Shown here one piece after another: positions 45,094-54,716 of a DNA stretch of 64,000 bases. The stretch's first letter is position 1. Each line of letters opens with the position of its first letter. Origin of the DNA: Rhizobiales bacterium Ga0077548. GTDB lineage: Bacteria; Pseudomonadota; Alphaproteobacteria; Rhizobiales; Xanthobacteraceae. The translations under genes were made by a program, and so were the position numbers. The notes beneath the pieces were generated by a model. That model was not told the DNA's origin. It did no database searches and saw only the letters and a list, made by a program, of their open reading frames with translations. The DNA lies in assembly GCA_001464215.1 (NCBI GenBank), contig LNEZ01000027.1, positions 1 through 64,000 on the forward strand, read 5' to 3'.

Positions 45094-45615
45094 CTATTTT
45101 CTCCGTAGCGATGCGGCCCGTGCCTCGTCATTGATCATGACACTGCCTGTCAAATAGTCGTGGAGCGTGCGGCGGCGCGAGTTGAAAAGGGTTACCAGCA
45201 GCACCAGCGGCGTCAGCGCACTGGAAAGTACCCAGAAGAAGAGCGCGTGAACCGCGCCGAGCAGAAAGTACATCGGCGCGCCGTACCAGGTGCGCATCTG
45301 TAGCCCCATCAGCCGCATACCGTAAGTCGCCGAGTGAGGCGAGCCAAGCGTGACGCCGACATAGAGCACCGCCCAGATCGCCGCGATGGGGCCGAGAACG
45401 GCAAACACGAAAACACCCAGCCCGAGCGTGATCACCGTAAAGATCAGCATGAAGAAGGCGAGCACCAGCACTGGGAAAAGCACGATCATGGCATCGAACA
45501 AGAACGCCACGATGCGGCGCGCGAGCACGCCCTCGAACAGCTCCGGCTGCGTCACTGGATCATAGGCGTTGGGGCGAGGCTCGTTCGAGGTGCCGATGCG
45601 CGGCTGTTCGGTCAT
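45094..45615 (-). CDS. RDD-family membrane protein
   Basis: 173 residues with three or four membrane helices (about 33-58, 62-88, 112-140). The RDD signature is RRIVAFLFDAMIV (Arg, Asp) near residue 33, then SPHSATYGMRLMGLQMRTWYG, then RRRTLHDYLTGSVMI at the end. Family members are putative ion or small-solute transporters or assembly factors; the function is not established. Transcribed in the same direction as bpt, 118 nt upstream of it. Confidence 0.85.
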   Translation of the reverse strand: MTEQPRIGTSNEPRPNAYDPVTQPELFEGVLARRIVAFLFDAMIVLFPVLVLAFFMLIFTVITLGLGVFVFAVLGPIAAIWAVLYVGVTLGSPHSATYGMRLMGLQMRTWYGAPMYFLLGAVHALFFWVLSSALTPLVLLVTLFNSRRRTLHDYLTGSVMINDEARAASLRRK

Positions 45616-45726
45616 TCTACTATCTCCCGTCGCCTAACGTGGGACGGGACGAATAGTTCTTCAAGTCGAATGCAATTTATCTTTTGATTTGCGGCGGGTA
45701 CTTGGGCGCAGGGTCCGAAAGCAACG

Positions 45727-46704
45727 TCAGAGACGCATCATAACCCGGCAGGTAATTCCGCTGTCGGAGAATTCACGCTCCACCGAGCCATTCAGGCCCT
45801 TCACGGTGGCATCGATCAACTTGGTGCCGAAGCCAGTGCGCGTCGGGGCGTCGTGTTTCGTAACACCGGTCTCGATCCAGTTGAGCACGATCGTATCGCC
45901 ATCCTGCAACCACGCGATCTCGATACGGCCGGCATTGCCAGAGAGCGCGCCATACTTCACTGCGTTCGTCGTCAATTCGTGGACGACCAGCCCAACCGCA
46001 CGCGCAATATCGGCGCGCAGCGGCAGGCTGGCGCCGCGTAACGCGCAGCGTGCCAAATCGTAAGGCGCGAGCTCCTGCCGGATGACACTTTCGATATTAG
46101 GCTCCAGCTTTGGTGCGCGTGTGATCAGATCGTTGGTCGCTTGTAGCGCTCGCATACGGCTGTTGATGAGGTCGGCGGTTTCCGGGTCGTCCTTGAGCGA
46201 GAACTGAACTATCGCAGCGCCCAATGCGCCCATGTTGCGGCCTCGATGCTCGACTTCGTTGAGGATCAACTCGCGCTGTTCCTGCTCGCCCTGCAATTCG
46301 CGGACGGCGCTTCGGAAGAGATGACCAAGCCAGACCGTGCAAAGACCCGCGACAACATAGATCACCAGGTTCGCAATGAAGGAGGCGGGAAGACCCGCCA
46401 TCAAGTTTGCAGGCACGAAGAAAGTAATGCCGATGATGACGCTTAATCCAAGCGCGAACATACCGGGCCAGAAGCCCGCGAACAGTGCTGCGATGATGAC
46501 GGCAGGAAAGAAGGCGACAAAATAGAGCGTTGCGCCGAACCACATACCTAGCAGCCAACGCAACAACGCCGCGGCCGCGATACACCCGGCCGCGAAAACA
46601 AATCCGCTCCAGGCGTTCGGCTCGAAACCCTGTCGCGCCAGTGCGCCAATTCGTGTCTTCAAAAAGCACCCCCGAGCCAAATCTATAGACGGTTTTGCGG
46701 ACAT
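45727..46704 (-). CDS. HWE-family sensor histidine kinase with DUF4118-type membrane domain
   Basis: 325 residues. Four membrane helices (about 30-130) form a short sensor resembling DUF4118/KdpD-type domains. A phosphoacceptor helix follows with NEVEHRGRNMGALGAAIVQF (His in EHRGRN). The ATPase domain has VVHELTTNAVKYGALSG with the HWE-specific His, and NWIETGV with the W-x-E. GFGTKLID follows. HWE kinases are common in Hyphomicrobiales and often feed general-stress or light signalling; the cognate response regulator is not adjacent. Confidence 0.88.
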   Translation of the reverse strand: MSAKPSIDLARGCFLKTRIGALARQGFEPNAWSGFVFAAGCIAAAALLRWLLGMWFGATLYFVAFFPAVIIAALFAGFWPGMFALGLSVIIGITFFVPANLMAGLPASFIANLVIYVVAGLCTVWLGHLFRSAVRELQGEQEQRELILNEVEHRGRNMGALGAAIVQFSLKDDPETADLINSRMRALQATNDLITRAPKLEPNIESVIRQELAPYDLARCALRGASLPLRADIARAVGLVVHELTTNAVKYGALSGNAGRIEIAWLQDGDTIVLNWIETGVTKHDAPTRTGFGTKLIDATVKGLNGSVEREFSDSGITCRVMMRL

Positions 46705-46876
46705 TCAGAGTCCGTCATGCGACATGATTAGAAATCGGTTGCCGGCCGCGCATAGTGCCGGTTTGCCCCTCAAACCCGGCACTGAAGCATGGGCCGGGTG
46801 TGCGGTCGGGAATGTCTGGCAAAGGCTCGCAAAGGTTCCCGCCCGAAGGCTATAACTACTCCCGCGGGGAAGCGGC

Positions 46877-47371
46877 ATGACGGCGGCAAGTTCGGCAAAG
46901 GGTTTTGCGAAACTCATCGGCCCGTTGAGCATCCTGAATATCGTGCTCTTCGGCTATGTGCTGTTTCAGCCGCTGCTGACCACGCGGATCTCGTTCTTTC
47001 TTAGAAACGAGATCAGCCTCTGGCAGGCCGGGCTCGATCTTTATCGGATCGATAAATTTCTGTTTCTTGTGGTCGTGCTGATGGGGATTGTGGCGCCCGC
47101 GATAAAGATGTTGGCGATGACCTTCGCCTGGTATTTCGCGGACGTGTCCCGCGCACCAAATTATCTGAAATGGCTGGTGCTTCTGGGGCGGCTTTCGATG
47201 CTGGACGTGATGCTGCTTGCAATCCTGATTATCGCCTTCAAGGGCATCGGGATCGGGACGGTCGAGATCAAGCCCGGCTTTTACTTCTACGTGGCGCTCG
47301 TCGTCGGCTTCTTGCTGCTGTCGTTGCTGATGGAAAAAATGCTCGGGTCCATGAGCCGGAAGAAGCGCTGA
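46877..47371 (+). CDS. PqiA-like (paraquat-inducible protein A family) membrane protein
   Basis: 164 residues with four membrane helices (about 14-33, 62-85, 98-118, 133-155). The PqiA layout is visible: NEISLWQAGLDLYRIDKF after the first helix, VAPAIKMLAMTFAWYF, LGRLSMLDVMLLAILIIAFK with the conserved WSMLDVF-like block, and IEIKPGFYFYVALV. It is half-sized compared with enterobacterial PqiA. It probably helps phospholipid or envelope transport, but no MCE-protein gene is adjacent. Confidence 0.85.
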   Translation: MTAASSAKGFAKLIGPLSILNIVLFGYVLFQPLLTTRISFFLRNEISLWQAGLDLYRIDKFLFLVVVLMGIVAPAIKMLAMTFAWYFADVSRAPNYLKWLVLLGRLSMLDVMLLAILIIAFKGIGIGTVEIKPGFYFYVALVVGFLLLSLLMEKMLGSMSRKKR

Positions 47372-47457
47372 CTCGAATTGCCGCATCCGGGCAACTACGG
47401 ATGGCGTAACGCGCGAGCCTGCTTACATCCGCGTCTTCGATCAACAGGACCTCGAAT

Positions 47458-47679
47458 ATGAACAAGCGCAAACGCGACATCGAGAAAGATTATCCGCTGG
47501 ATCAGTTCGTCGATAAGCTCCGCCGGCTTGCCGATGCGATCGAGAATAACCAGCGATTTGAAATCCAGATCGCGGGCGAACGTGTCTCGGTGCCTTCGCG
47601 CGCGACGTTCAACATCGAACACGAGCGCGGCGACGGCGAGGAAGAGATCGAATTCCAGATCAAGTGGGAAGCGAAATAG
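47458..47679 (+). CDS. Amphi-Trp domain protein
   Basis: 73 residues, DIEKDYPLDQFVDKLRRLAD then FEIQIAGERVSVPS, FNIEHERGDGEEEIEFQIKW. The amphipathic strands and the single Trp in the closing FQIKW match the amphi-Trp domain, a small prokaryotic domain of unknown function. It is cytoplasmic, with an acidic centre. It begins shortly after the PqiA-like gene but an 86-nt gap makes an operon uncertain. Confidence 0.8.
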   Translation: MNKRKRDIEKDYPLDQFVDKLRRLADAIENNQRFEIQIAGERVSVPSRATFNIEHERGDGEEEIEFQIKWEAK

Positions 47680-47774
47680 CGAATCATTCCACACGCTTTC
47701 TCCGGCGATGGAACAAATTCGTTCGTTACGCGTTTATTCACGGTCGAGGCAACCAAGAGAGAAGGAGAGACACC

Positions 47775-48011
47775 ATGAAAAAGATCATCATGGCTGCCGC
47801 AATTTCACTCGCGGCCATTACGACCACTGTTCCGGCTAGTGCCGAACCGGGCGGCGCCTTTACGGGTGCTGTGACGGGCGGCGTCATCGGCGGTATTGTT
47901 GGCGGTCCGGTCGGCATTGCTGTCGGCGCGGTTTCGGGTGCGTTCGTGGGCGACCGCGTGACGGGGCCGAACTGTTACGTCGATAACTACGGCCGAACCC
48001 TCTGCCGCTAA
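47775..48011 (+). CDS. Small exported glycine-zipper protein
   Basis: 78 residues from ATG 47775, supported by AGGAG 8 nt upstream. Signal peptide about 1-23 (ending ASAEP). Then a glycine-zipper run (GAFTGAVTGGVIGGIVGGPV) that should form a membrane-inserting helix pair, and a short tail with two cysteines (NCYVDNYGRTLCR). Such proteins (DUF1236/YMGG-like context in rhizobia) are envelope-associated and of unknown role. It ends in a strong terminator. Confidence 0.8.
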   Translation: MKKIIMAAAISLAAITTTVPASAEPGGAFTGAVTGGVIGGIVGGPVGIAVGAVSGAFVGDRVTGPNCYVDNYGRTLCR

Positions 48012-48022
48012 CGTGAAGAAAA

Positions 48023-48048
48023 GGCCCCGCTTCGGCGGGGCTTTTTTT
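48023..48048 (+). terminator. Rho-independent terminator
   Basis: AGGCCCCGC, loop TTCG, GCGGGGCT, then TTTTTT, 12 nt after the glycine-zipper gene. Confidence 0.9.
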
Positions 48049-48139
48049 ATGTTGTCGAAAGCCAAAAGCAGCGCTTCTCGCGCCCGCGCGAATCTCCTAG
48101 CAATTAGCGGGTAAGCAATCGCGTTAAGGCCAATTCCGA

Positions 48140-48334
48140 ATGTCCAAGCAAAAGCGCGTCGATGAAGCGGGCCGCTACTGGCTCCAGATCGACCGGCAGA
48201 CCAAATCATCCTTTGACGATCTCGAAGCGGCGCAGGCCGCGGGCGAACAGATGAAGAAGAGATTTCCGAACATTCACGTCGCGCTCTACGACAGGCATTC
48301 AGGACTGCATTCGATCCTGCGCCACGTCGCCTGA
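48140..48334 (+). CDS. Small conserved hypothetical protein
   Basis: 64 residues, MSKQKRVDEAGRYWLQIDRQ then FDDLEAAQAAGEQMKKRFPN then IHVALYDRHSGLHSI. No signal peptide or membrane segment. The alternation of a strand (YWLQID), helix and strand (IHVALYD) suggests a compact alpha-beta fold. I do not recognise a family. Codon use and the gene-like termination support a real gene. Confidence 0.65.
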   Translation: MSKQKRVDEAGRYWLQIDRQTKSSFDDLEAAQAAGEQMKKRFPNIHVALYDRHSGLHSILRHVA

Positions 48335-48391
48335 GTTTGCCTTCGTCCGCAAAGCTGGCATGATCTCAGTCCAAGCGGCGGAGCGTGGCGG

Positions 48392-49378
48392 ATGGCTCTT
48401 TTATCGGCGGTGGGGCGCGGCGGCGCGTCCCGCACGGTGCTTGCGGTGGCTGCGCTGACAGCTCTGACTGCGCTTGCTTTCGCGCAAGCCGACGGCCCCG
48501 ATTATTTCCGCATCACCGGCCTTAAGAAAGAAGACCGCGTCAACGTCCGCCGTGGGCCGGACGCGGAGGCGAAGATCGTCGGGAAAATTCCGAAAGATAC
48601 CGACGGCATCAAGAACCTCGGCTGCAAAGGCGGGCTGACGCAGAAGCAGTGGACGAAGGCGAGCGAGGCCAAAAAGAAGCTGGCTGCGAAAGAACGCTGG
48701 TGCCAGGTCGAGCATGGCGGCGTGAAGGGCTGGGTCAGCGGACGCTTTCTCGGCGAAGGCACGGCACCGCAAGCAGAAGTAAAACCGGAAGAGCAGGCGC
48801 CACCGCCACAGGCGCAAACGCCGGCAGCGCCCGCCGCGACACCGAGTTTCGACTGCGCCAAAGCCGAGAAGAACTGGGAGAAGCTCGCTTGCTCCGACAA
48901 CGAGCTTGCCGCGGCCGACCGCGAGGCGGCGCGGCTCTATCAGCTTGCGAGCGACGCCATGAATGCGCGGCCGGGCTTCGAGCAGTTGCTGGATTCGCAA
49001 AACAAGTGGCGCGGGCAGTTGGCTACCTGCTTCGACCGCGAATGCGTTTCCGAAATGCTGGTGAAGCGCGTGCATCAGTTGCGGCGCGACTTCAGGGATA
49101 CCCGCACACAGGACGCGAGCGGCATCAGCATGGGTCCGCTGCTCGCGCGCTGCGAAGGATTCCCACAGCCGATCGCGGTGACCTTCGTGAACTCCGATCC
49201 TGGCTTTGTCTATCTGGAATGGATGGGCGGGGTGGTGGTGATGCCACACGTACCTTCCGGCTCGGGCGCGCTTTATGAAGGCAGCTTCGCGCGCTTTCAC
49301 CTGAAGAGCGATGACGCGCTGCTGCTCGTTCCCGGCGGCAAGGCGGAAATGAACTGCAAGCTGGAGAAGGGCGGCTGA
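48392..49378 (+). CDS. Exported SH3 / LprI / MliC-like three-domain protein (putative lysozyme inhibitor)
   Basis: 328 residues with signal peptide about 1-31 (ending AFAQADG). Three modules follow. An SH3-like domain (about 38-120) has VNVRRGPDAEAKIVGKIPKD and GWVSGRFLG. After a Pro/Ala linker, an LprI/DUF1311 domain (about 150-235) has FDCAKAEKNWEKLACSDNEL, AADREAARLY and paired cysteines. The C-terminal domain (about 248-325) resembles MliC/PliC lysozyme inhibitors (GSGALYEGSFARFHLKSDDA, terminal Cys). LprI and MliC families inhibit c-type lysozyme, so this may protect peptidoglycan from host or predator lysozymes. Confidence 0.75.
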   Translation: MALLSAVGRGGASRTVLAVAALTALTALAFAQADGPDYFRITGLKKEDRVNVRRGPDAEAKIVGKIPKDTDGIKNLGCKGGLTQKQWTKASEAKKKLAAKERWCQVEHGGVKGWVSGRFLGEGTAPQAEVKPEEQAPPPQAQTPAAPAATPSFDCAKAEKNWEKLACSDNELAAADREAARLYQLASDAMNARPGFEQLLDSQNKWRGQLATCFDRECVSEMLVKRVHQLRRDFRDTRTQDASGISMGPLLARCEGFPQPIAVTFVNSDPGFVYLEWMGGVVVMPHVPSGSGALYEGSFARFHLKSDDALLLVPGGKAEMNCKLEKGG

Positions 49379-49384
49379 CGCGGC

Positions 49385-49666
49385 ATGGGCACGCTGTTTC
49401 GAATTCTGTTCTGGCTTTTTTTGGTGCTTTACATCGCCGCGGTCGCGGGCTTCGGGGGCATGATCCTGGGTGCCGTTCCGTTCGGCTCGCCGATTACGAT
49501 GCTTTTGGTGCCGCTCGGCTTGCCGTGGGGAATGTTCGCCGATCAGCTTCCGCGCATTTCGATCTTAGGCTTGGGCCTTAGCTTCTGGGCGGCGTTCTTG
49601 GCACCCGCGGTTAATCTTCTGATCCTGTGGCTGCTCGCGCGCATGACGAGGCGGCGGGCGGGTTAG
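49385..49666 (+). CDS. Small membrane protein, unknown function
   Basis: 93 residues with three hydrophobic segments (about 8-27, 30-50, 62-87), short loops and a basic C-terminus (LARMTRRRAG). It starts 6 nt after the SH3/LprI/MliC gene, so it is probably co-transcribed. No known family recognised. Confidence 0.6.
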   Translation: MGTLFRILFWLFLVLYIAAVAGFGGMILGAVPFGSPITMLLVPLGLPWGMFADQLPRISILGLGLSFWAAFLAPAVNLLILWLLARMTRRRAG

Positions 49667-49691
49667 CGCGCGGCGCGTCTCAGCCAGCGGC

Positions 49692-50078
49692 TCATTTATC
49701 GCCGTGTTCGAGCCTGTGCGCCGCTTCAAGCAGTTCAGGCCAGCGCGCGAGATCGCGCGCACGGATTTGCAGGAGCATTTCGAAAGGCAATCCCGGCGGC
49801 GTGGTTTTCTCGTCCGGGCCGAAGGCGACAAAGGAAGCAACATCCTGTTCGATGGTGTTTCCGAAATCCTTCGGGCCGTGCCAGTTCCAGCTGATGCGCT
49901 CGCCATGCAGGATTGCGGTACAGCCGTCGGAGGGATCGCCCCATTCCCAGACATTTGCGCTGGCGCGGCGGTAGAGCTTCACGCTGGGCCGCCGCGCGCC
50001 GCGCTCCCAATAACGCGGCCAGCTTGCGATTTCTTCGCGCGGAGGAAGAGGAGGCTGATCCAAGGCGGCGCTTTCCAA
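49692..50078 (-). CDS. Conserved hypothetical protein
   Basis: 128 residues, no signal peptide or membrane segment. It is Trp-rich (IASWPRYWERG, NVWEWGDPSDGC, ISWNWHGPKDFG) with a well-defined C-terminal helix (PFEMLLQIRARDLARWPELL). I do not recognise the family. It lies divergent to the MAPEG gene and convergent with the small membrane-protein gene. It is real by length, codon use and coherent composition. Confidence 0.6.
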   Translation of the reverse strand: MESAALDQPPLPPREEIASWPRYWERGARRPSVKLYRRASANVWEWGDPSDGCTAILHGERISWNWHGPKDFGNTIEQDVASFVAFGPDEKTTPPGLPFEMLLQIRARDLARWPELLEAAHRLEHGDK

Positions 50079-50124
50079 ACAGCAGCACTCGCGCGACTAT
50101 AGCGCAAACAGGGAAAGTGGCTGC

Positions 50125-50592
50125 ATGAGTGCGATTTCTCTACAGAACCCGGTCTTCGCGGCTTACGCGATTGCGGCATCGCTGATGGTGCTGAAGGTGG
50201 CCGCGATGTCGTGGCTCACAGTCTGGCACATGATGCGCGAGAAGGGCGGCTATCGCGCGCCGGAGGATTTGCGGAAGACGCCGCTCAATCCGAAGCCGAA
50301 GAAGAGCCAGCTTGCGGTGAACGAGCGCGTCGAGCGCGTGCGCCGCATCCAGCAGAACGATCTGGAGAACGTGCCGTTCTTTCTGGTCGCGGGATTTCTT
50401 TACGTGCTGACCGCGCCGCCGCTATGGCTCGCTATAGCTTTGTTTTATGGCTACGCGGTCTCGCGCCTCGCGCACTTCGCCGCCTATTACACCGCGCAAA
50501 CGCACGACCTGCGCGCGACGCTCTGGACCATCGGCTCGCTCATCATCGTGTTCATGAGTGTGCGGGTGGTGTGGGTGGCGGTGGTGTGGTGA
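50125..50592 (+). CDS. MAPEG-family membrane protein
   Basis: 155 residues, four helices (about 9-32, 78-97, 100-120, 128-150). The MAPEG landmark VERVRRIQQNDLENVPFFLV matches the E-R-x-x-R-x-x-x-N-x-x-E-N segment of microsomal glutathione transferases, and the following YAVSRLAHFAAYYTA fits as well. Members conjugate glutathione to electrophiles or reduce peroxides in membranes. Here a glutathione-dependent detoxification role is inferred from the family. Confidence 0.88.
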   Translation: MSAISLQNPVFAAYAIAASLMVLKVAAMSWLTVWHMMREKGGYRAPEDLRKTPLNPKPKKSQLAVNERVERVRRIQQNDLENVPFFLVAGFLYVLTAPPLWLAIALFYGYAVSRLAHFAAYYTAQTHDLRATLWTIGSLIIVFMSVRVVWVAVVW

Positions 50593-50843
50593 AGCGACAT
50601 CTTGTTGGCGCAACGCCATAGTGTTTCCGCATCGCACCTAACAATCTTTTTCGGATAGCCGACTTGTGACTTGACGGTAATGAGATGGCGGGAACAGACT
50701 TGCTACAGTAATTTTACGTCTGGGAGACCCTGAAATTACTCGTCGTTCGAGCTTGGAGATTCCTCGAACGCATCAACTCCAACGAAGCAGCAATGTCGAT
50801 CGCTGGCGCGTGCATCGCGGCTGGCAACAGTAGAGGTGTGCCT
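50593..50843. other. Leader region of the cysteine-rich protein cluster
   Basis: 251 bases after the MAPEG gene. A TTGACG at about 50673 could be a -35, but I see no matching -10. A small hydrophobic open frame extends from 50793 into the first cysteine-rich gene but is a poor start. Nothing else is supported. Confidence 0.4.
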
Positions 50844-51170
50844 ATGACGATGTTCAAATTCCCCGTGATCTGTCTGAGCGCATTGTTGGCGGCCGCGATC
50901 GCATTTTCCGTAGCTGCAACGGCGGTGTCGGCAAACGACACAACACCCGTGGCCGTCGCTTTCGAAAGGGCAGGCCAGCCCCATATGTCGCTGCATCCGC
51001 ATTTGCAGAAAGTGCAGAATTGTCTGCGGGCAAATACGCAGTGCGGCAGCGAAGCGTCGTGCAAAGCTAGATGCTGCAGCAAGACCTGGTACGACACCAA
51101 GGGCGGATGCTCCGTCGACCGCAACGGCAAAAGCGTTTGCGACAACACACCCAATCGAAAATGCGAATAA
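50844..51170 (+). CDS. Exported cysteine-rich small protein 1
   Basis: 108 residues from ATG 50844 (AGAGG upstream); an earlier in-frame ATG at 50793 would add 17 unlikely residues. Signal peptide about 1-30 (ending TAVSAND). The mature C-terminal half has eight cysteines spaced C-x6-C-x5-C-x3-CC-x10-C-x9-C-x7-C, a disulfide-rich pattern. Loop sequences are polar (SKTWYDTKGG, SVDRNGKSV). No family is recognised. It is the first of three consecutive exported Cys-rich genes in the same direction. Confidence 0.6.
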   Translation: MTMFKFPVICLSALLAAAIAFSVAATAVSANDTTPVAVAFERAGQPHMSLHPHLQKVQNCLRANTQCGSEASCKARCCSKTWYDTKGGCSVDRNGKSVCDNTPNRKCE

Positions 51171-51261
51171 TTCCTGCGGCCGGTCGATCGGAGGATTTGT
51201 GATGAACGTCGAGCTTCGTTCTCAACAAACAGCCGCAGCCCCGGAGTTTTGGAGAACACCA

Positions 51262-51537
51262 ATGCTTTCGATCGGAATTTCTCGCGCCGCTTTCGTTTTG
51301 CTACTTGCAATCGTTGCGATTGCGGTGCTCTCGACCAATTCGAGCGCGGTAGCGCAAGGCTGTGTGGATGAATGCAAGATCATTCGCGATAACTGCATCG
51401 CCGGCACCGATCCTACGGCGAAAGCAAAGGCGCAATGCGCCTCGCAGTACAGGGCGTGCGAAAAGAAGTGCAATCAGAAGAAATCATCAATTCCGTCGCA
51501 GCGTACGCAGTCGCCAATTGTCGCCGGCGTCCGCTGA
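51262..51537 (+). CDS. Exported cysteine-rich small protein 2 (twin CX3C)
   Basis: 91 residues from ATG 51262, preceded by TTGGAGA; an in-frame ATG at 51199 is possible but weaker. Signal peptide about 1-32 (ending AVAQG). Mature cysteines are perfectly symmetric: C-x3-C-x6-C-x13-C-x6-C-x3-C. CX3C pairs on opposite helices form alpha-hairpin proteins, seen in small TIM chaperones and alpha-hairpinin antimicrobial peptides; the resemblance is structural only. The rest is basic and unstructured (QKKSSIPSQRTQSP). Confidence 0.6.
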   Translation: MLSIGISRAAFVLLLAIVAIAVLSTNSSAVAQGCVDECKIIRDNCIAGTDPTAKAKAQCASQYRACEKKCNQKKSSIPSQRTQSPIVAGVR

Positions 51538-51606
51538 GCGGCACAAGGGCCGCACGAGGCAACGCAAATGGCACGAAATCCACAGAACACATTCAGAGAG
51601 AGTGAC

Positions 51607-53143
<1,537 letters not shown>

Positions 53144-53244
53144 TTATCGCGCCCCAGTGGCCTCGCCAAATGCTTGTCCTTCTTATCGTTGACGCGAGCC
53201 CAAACCCCCGCATATTCGCTGCTATGAACGCAGTCAGTTCGTCT

Positions 53245-53532
53245 TTACAGCCCCTCGACGCTAACCAGCCGCGCCGAACTCACTTCGTCGCGGATGCTTT
53301 TCAGGCCCTGATAGACCGGGCCGTTGTAGAACTCTTCCCAGGCGGCGACGGACGGAAATTCGATGAGCACAATGCGGCGCGGCTCCCAGTCGCCTTCGTA
53401 AACCTTGTGCGCGCCGCCGCGCGCGAGATACTTCGCACCCGCCGCGTCGAGCGCGGGCTTCACGCCTTTCATAAAGTCCTGATAGCGGGCCGCATCGCGG
53501 ATCTCGACGTCGAAAATAACGTAGGCTGCCAT
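53245..53532 (-). CDS. DUF1330 family protein
   Basis: 95 residues: [60 protein letters not shown]. This is the standard DUF1330 dimeric alpha/beta-barrel (ferredoxin-like) family. No catalytic residues are established; homologues are small cytosolic proteins of unknown role. Length is typical. It is divergent from the acyl-CoA dehydrogenase gene. Confidence 0.9.
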   Translation of the reverse strand: MAAYVIFDVEIRDAARYQDFMKGVKPALDAAGAKYLARGGAHKVYEGDWEPRRIVLIEFPSVAAWEEFYNGPVYQGLKSIRDEVSSARLVSVEGL

Positions 53533-53597
53533 CTTTACTTCCCCGTTGGTGCGCGCGATCGCACGGGTATTATTGGCATGGCGTAAGCGGGCAGGCG

Positions 53598-54716
53598 ATG
53601 GATTTCGAGCTTTCCGAGGAACAGCAGGCTTTTCGCGACGCGGCGCGGGATTTCGCGCATGATGTGATGATGCCGCGCGCCCGCGAATGGGACGAGCAGT
53701 CGATCTTCCCGGTCGAACAGCTTCGCGCCGCCGCCTCGCTCGGCTTCGGCGGGATTACCGTGAAGGAAGATGTCGGCGGCTCGGCGCTGACCCGTCTCGA
53801 CGCCGCGATCATCTTCGAGGAGCTGGCGCAGGGATGCACTTCGACCGCCGCCTATATCTCGATCCACAATATGGCGGCCTGGATGATCGACACCTTCGGC
53901 AACGACGAGGTGCGCGAGCGCTTCCTGCCGAAGCTCTGCACCATGGAGCATTTCGCGAGCTACTGCCTGACCGAGCCGGGCGCGGGCTCGGATGCGGCGT
54001 CGCTCCGCACCACCGCGAAGCGCGAGGGCGACGAGTATGTGCTGAACGGCGAGAAGGCTTTCATCTCCGGCGGCGGCGTCTCCGATATATATGTGTGCAT
54101 GGTGCGGACCGGCGAACCGGGCCCGCGCGGCATTTCCTGCATCGTGGTTGAGAAGGGCACAGAGGGGCTCAGCTTCGGCGCGCAGGAGCAGAAGCTCGGC
54201 TGGAAATCGCAACCGACTTCGGCCGTGATTTTCGAGAACTGCCGCGTGCCCGCGGAAAATCTTATCGGTGCCGAAGGGCAGGGCTTCAAGATCGCGATGG
54301 CGGGCTTGGACGGCGGGCGGCTCAACATCGGCGCGTGTTCGCTCGGCGGCGCGCAGTTCTGTCTCGACCGCACCATCGAATATATGCGCGAGCGGAAGCA
54401 ATTCGGGACCAGGCTTGCTGATTTTCAGGCGCTGCAATTTCGCGTGGCTGATTTTGCAACGGAGTTGGAAAGCGCGCGGCTGCTTCTCTGGGCGGCGGCG
54501 CAAAAAGTGGGCGATAAAGCGCCGGGCGCGACCATGACCGCTGCGATGGCGAAGCGCCGCGCCACCGATGTCGGCTTTGATGTGGTCAACGGCTGCCTGC
54601 AACTCCACGGCGGCTATGGCTAGCGCGTATTGCGGGATGTCCGGGTTCATCAGATTCTCGAAGGCACCAACGAAATCATGCGCGTCATCATTGCGCGCGA
54701 GATGCTCGGTAACTGA
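53598..54716 (+). pseudogene. Isobutyryl-CoA-dehydrogenase-like acyl-CoA dehydrogenase, interrupted by an in-frame stop
   Basis: The reading frame runs 341 codons from ATG 53598, then meets TAG at 54621, and continues in the same frame for 30 codons to TGA 54716. The last residues before the stop are LQLHGGYG; the first after it are RVLRDVRVHQILEGTNEIMR. Homologues have about eight residues (YLRDYPIE-type) at this point, so a 21-nt in-frame loss has apparently joined TA and G into TAG. The catalytic Glu of this family lies in LEGTNE, after the stop. Landmarks before it are normal ([28 protein letters not shown]). It leads the valine operon. A sequencing error is possible. Confidence 0.8.

Noticed and set aside
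53535..54650. A 371-codon reverse-strand open frame opposite the acyl-CoA dehydrogenase
   Set aside because: It is a shadow; the forward strand carries all dehydrogenase landmarks, including those after the in-frame stop.
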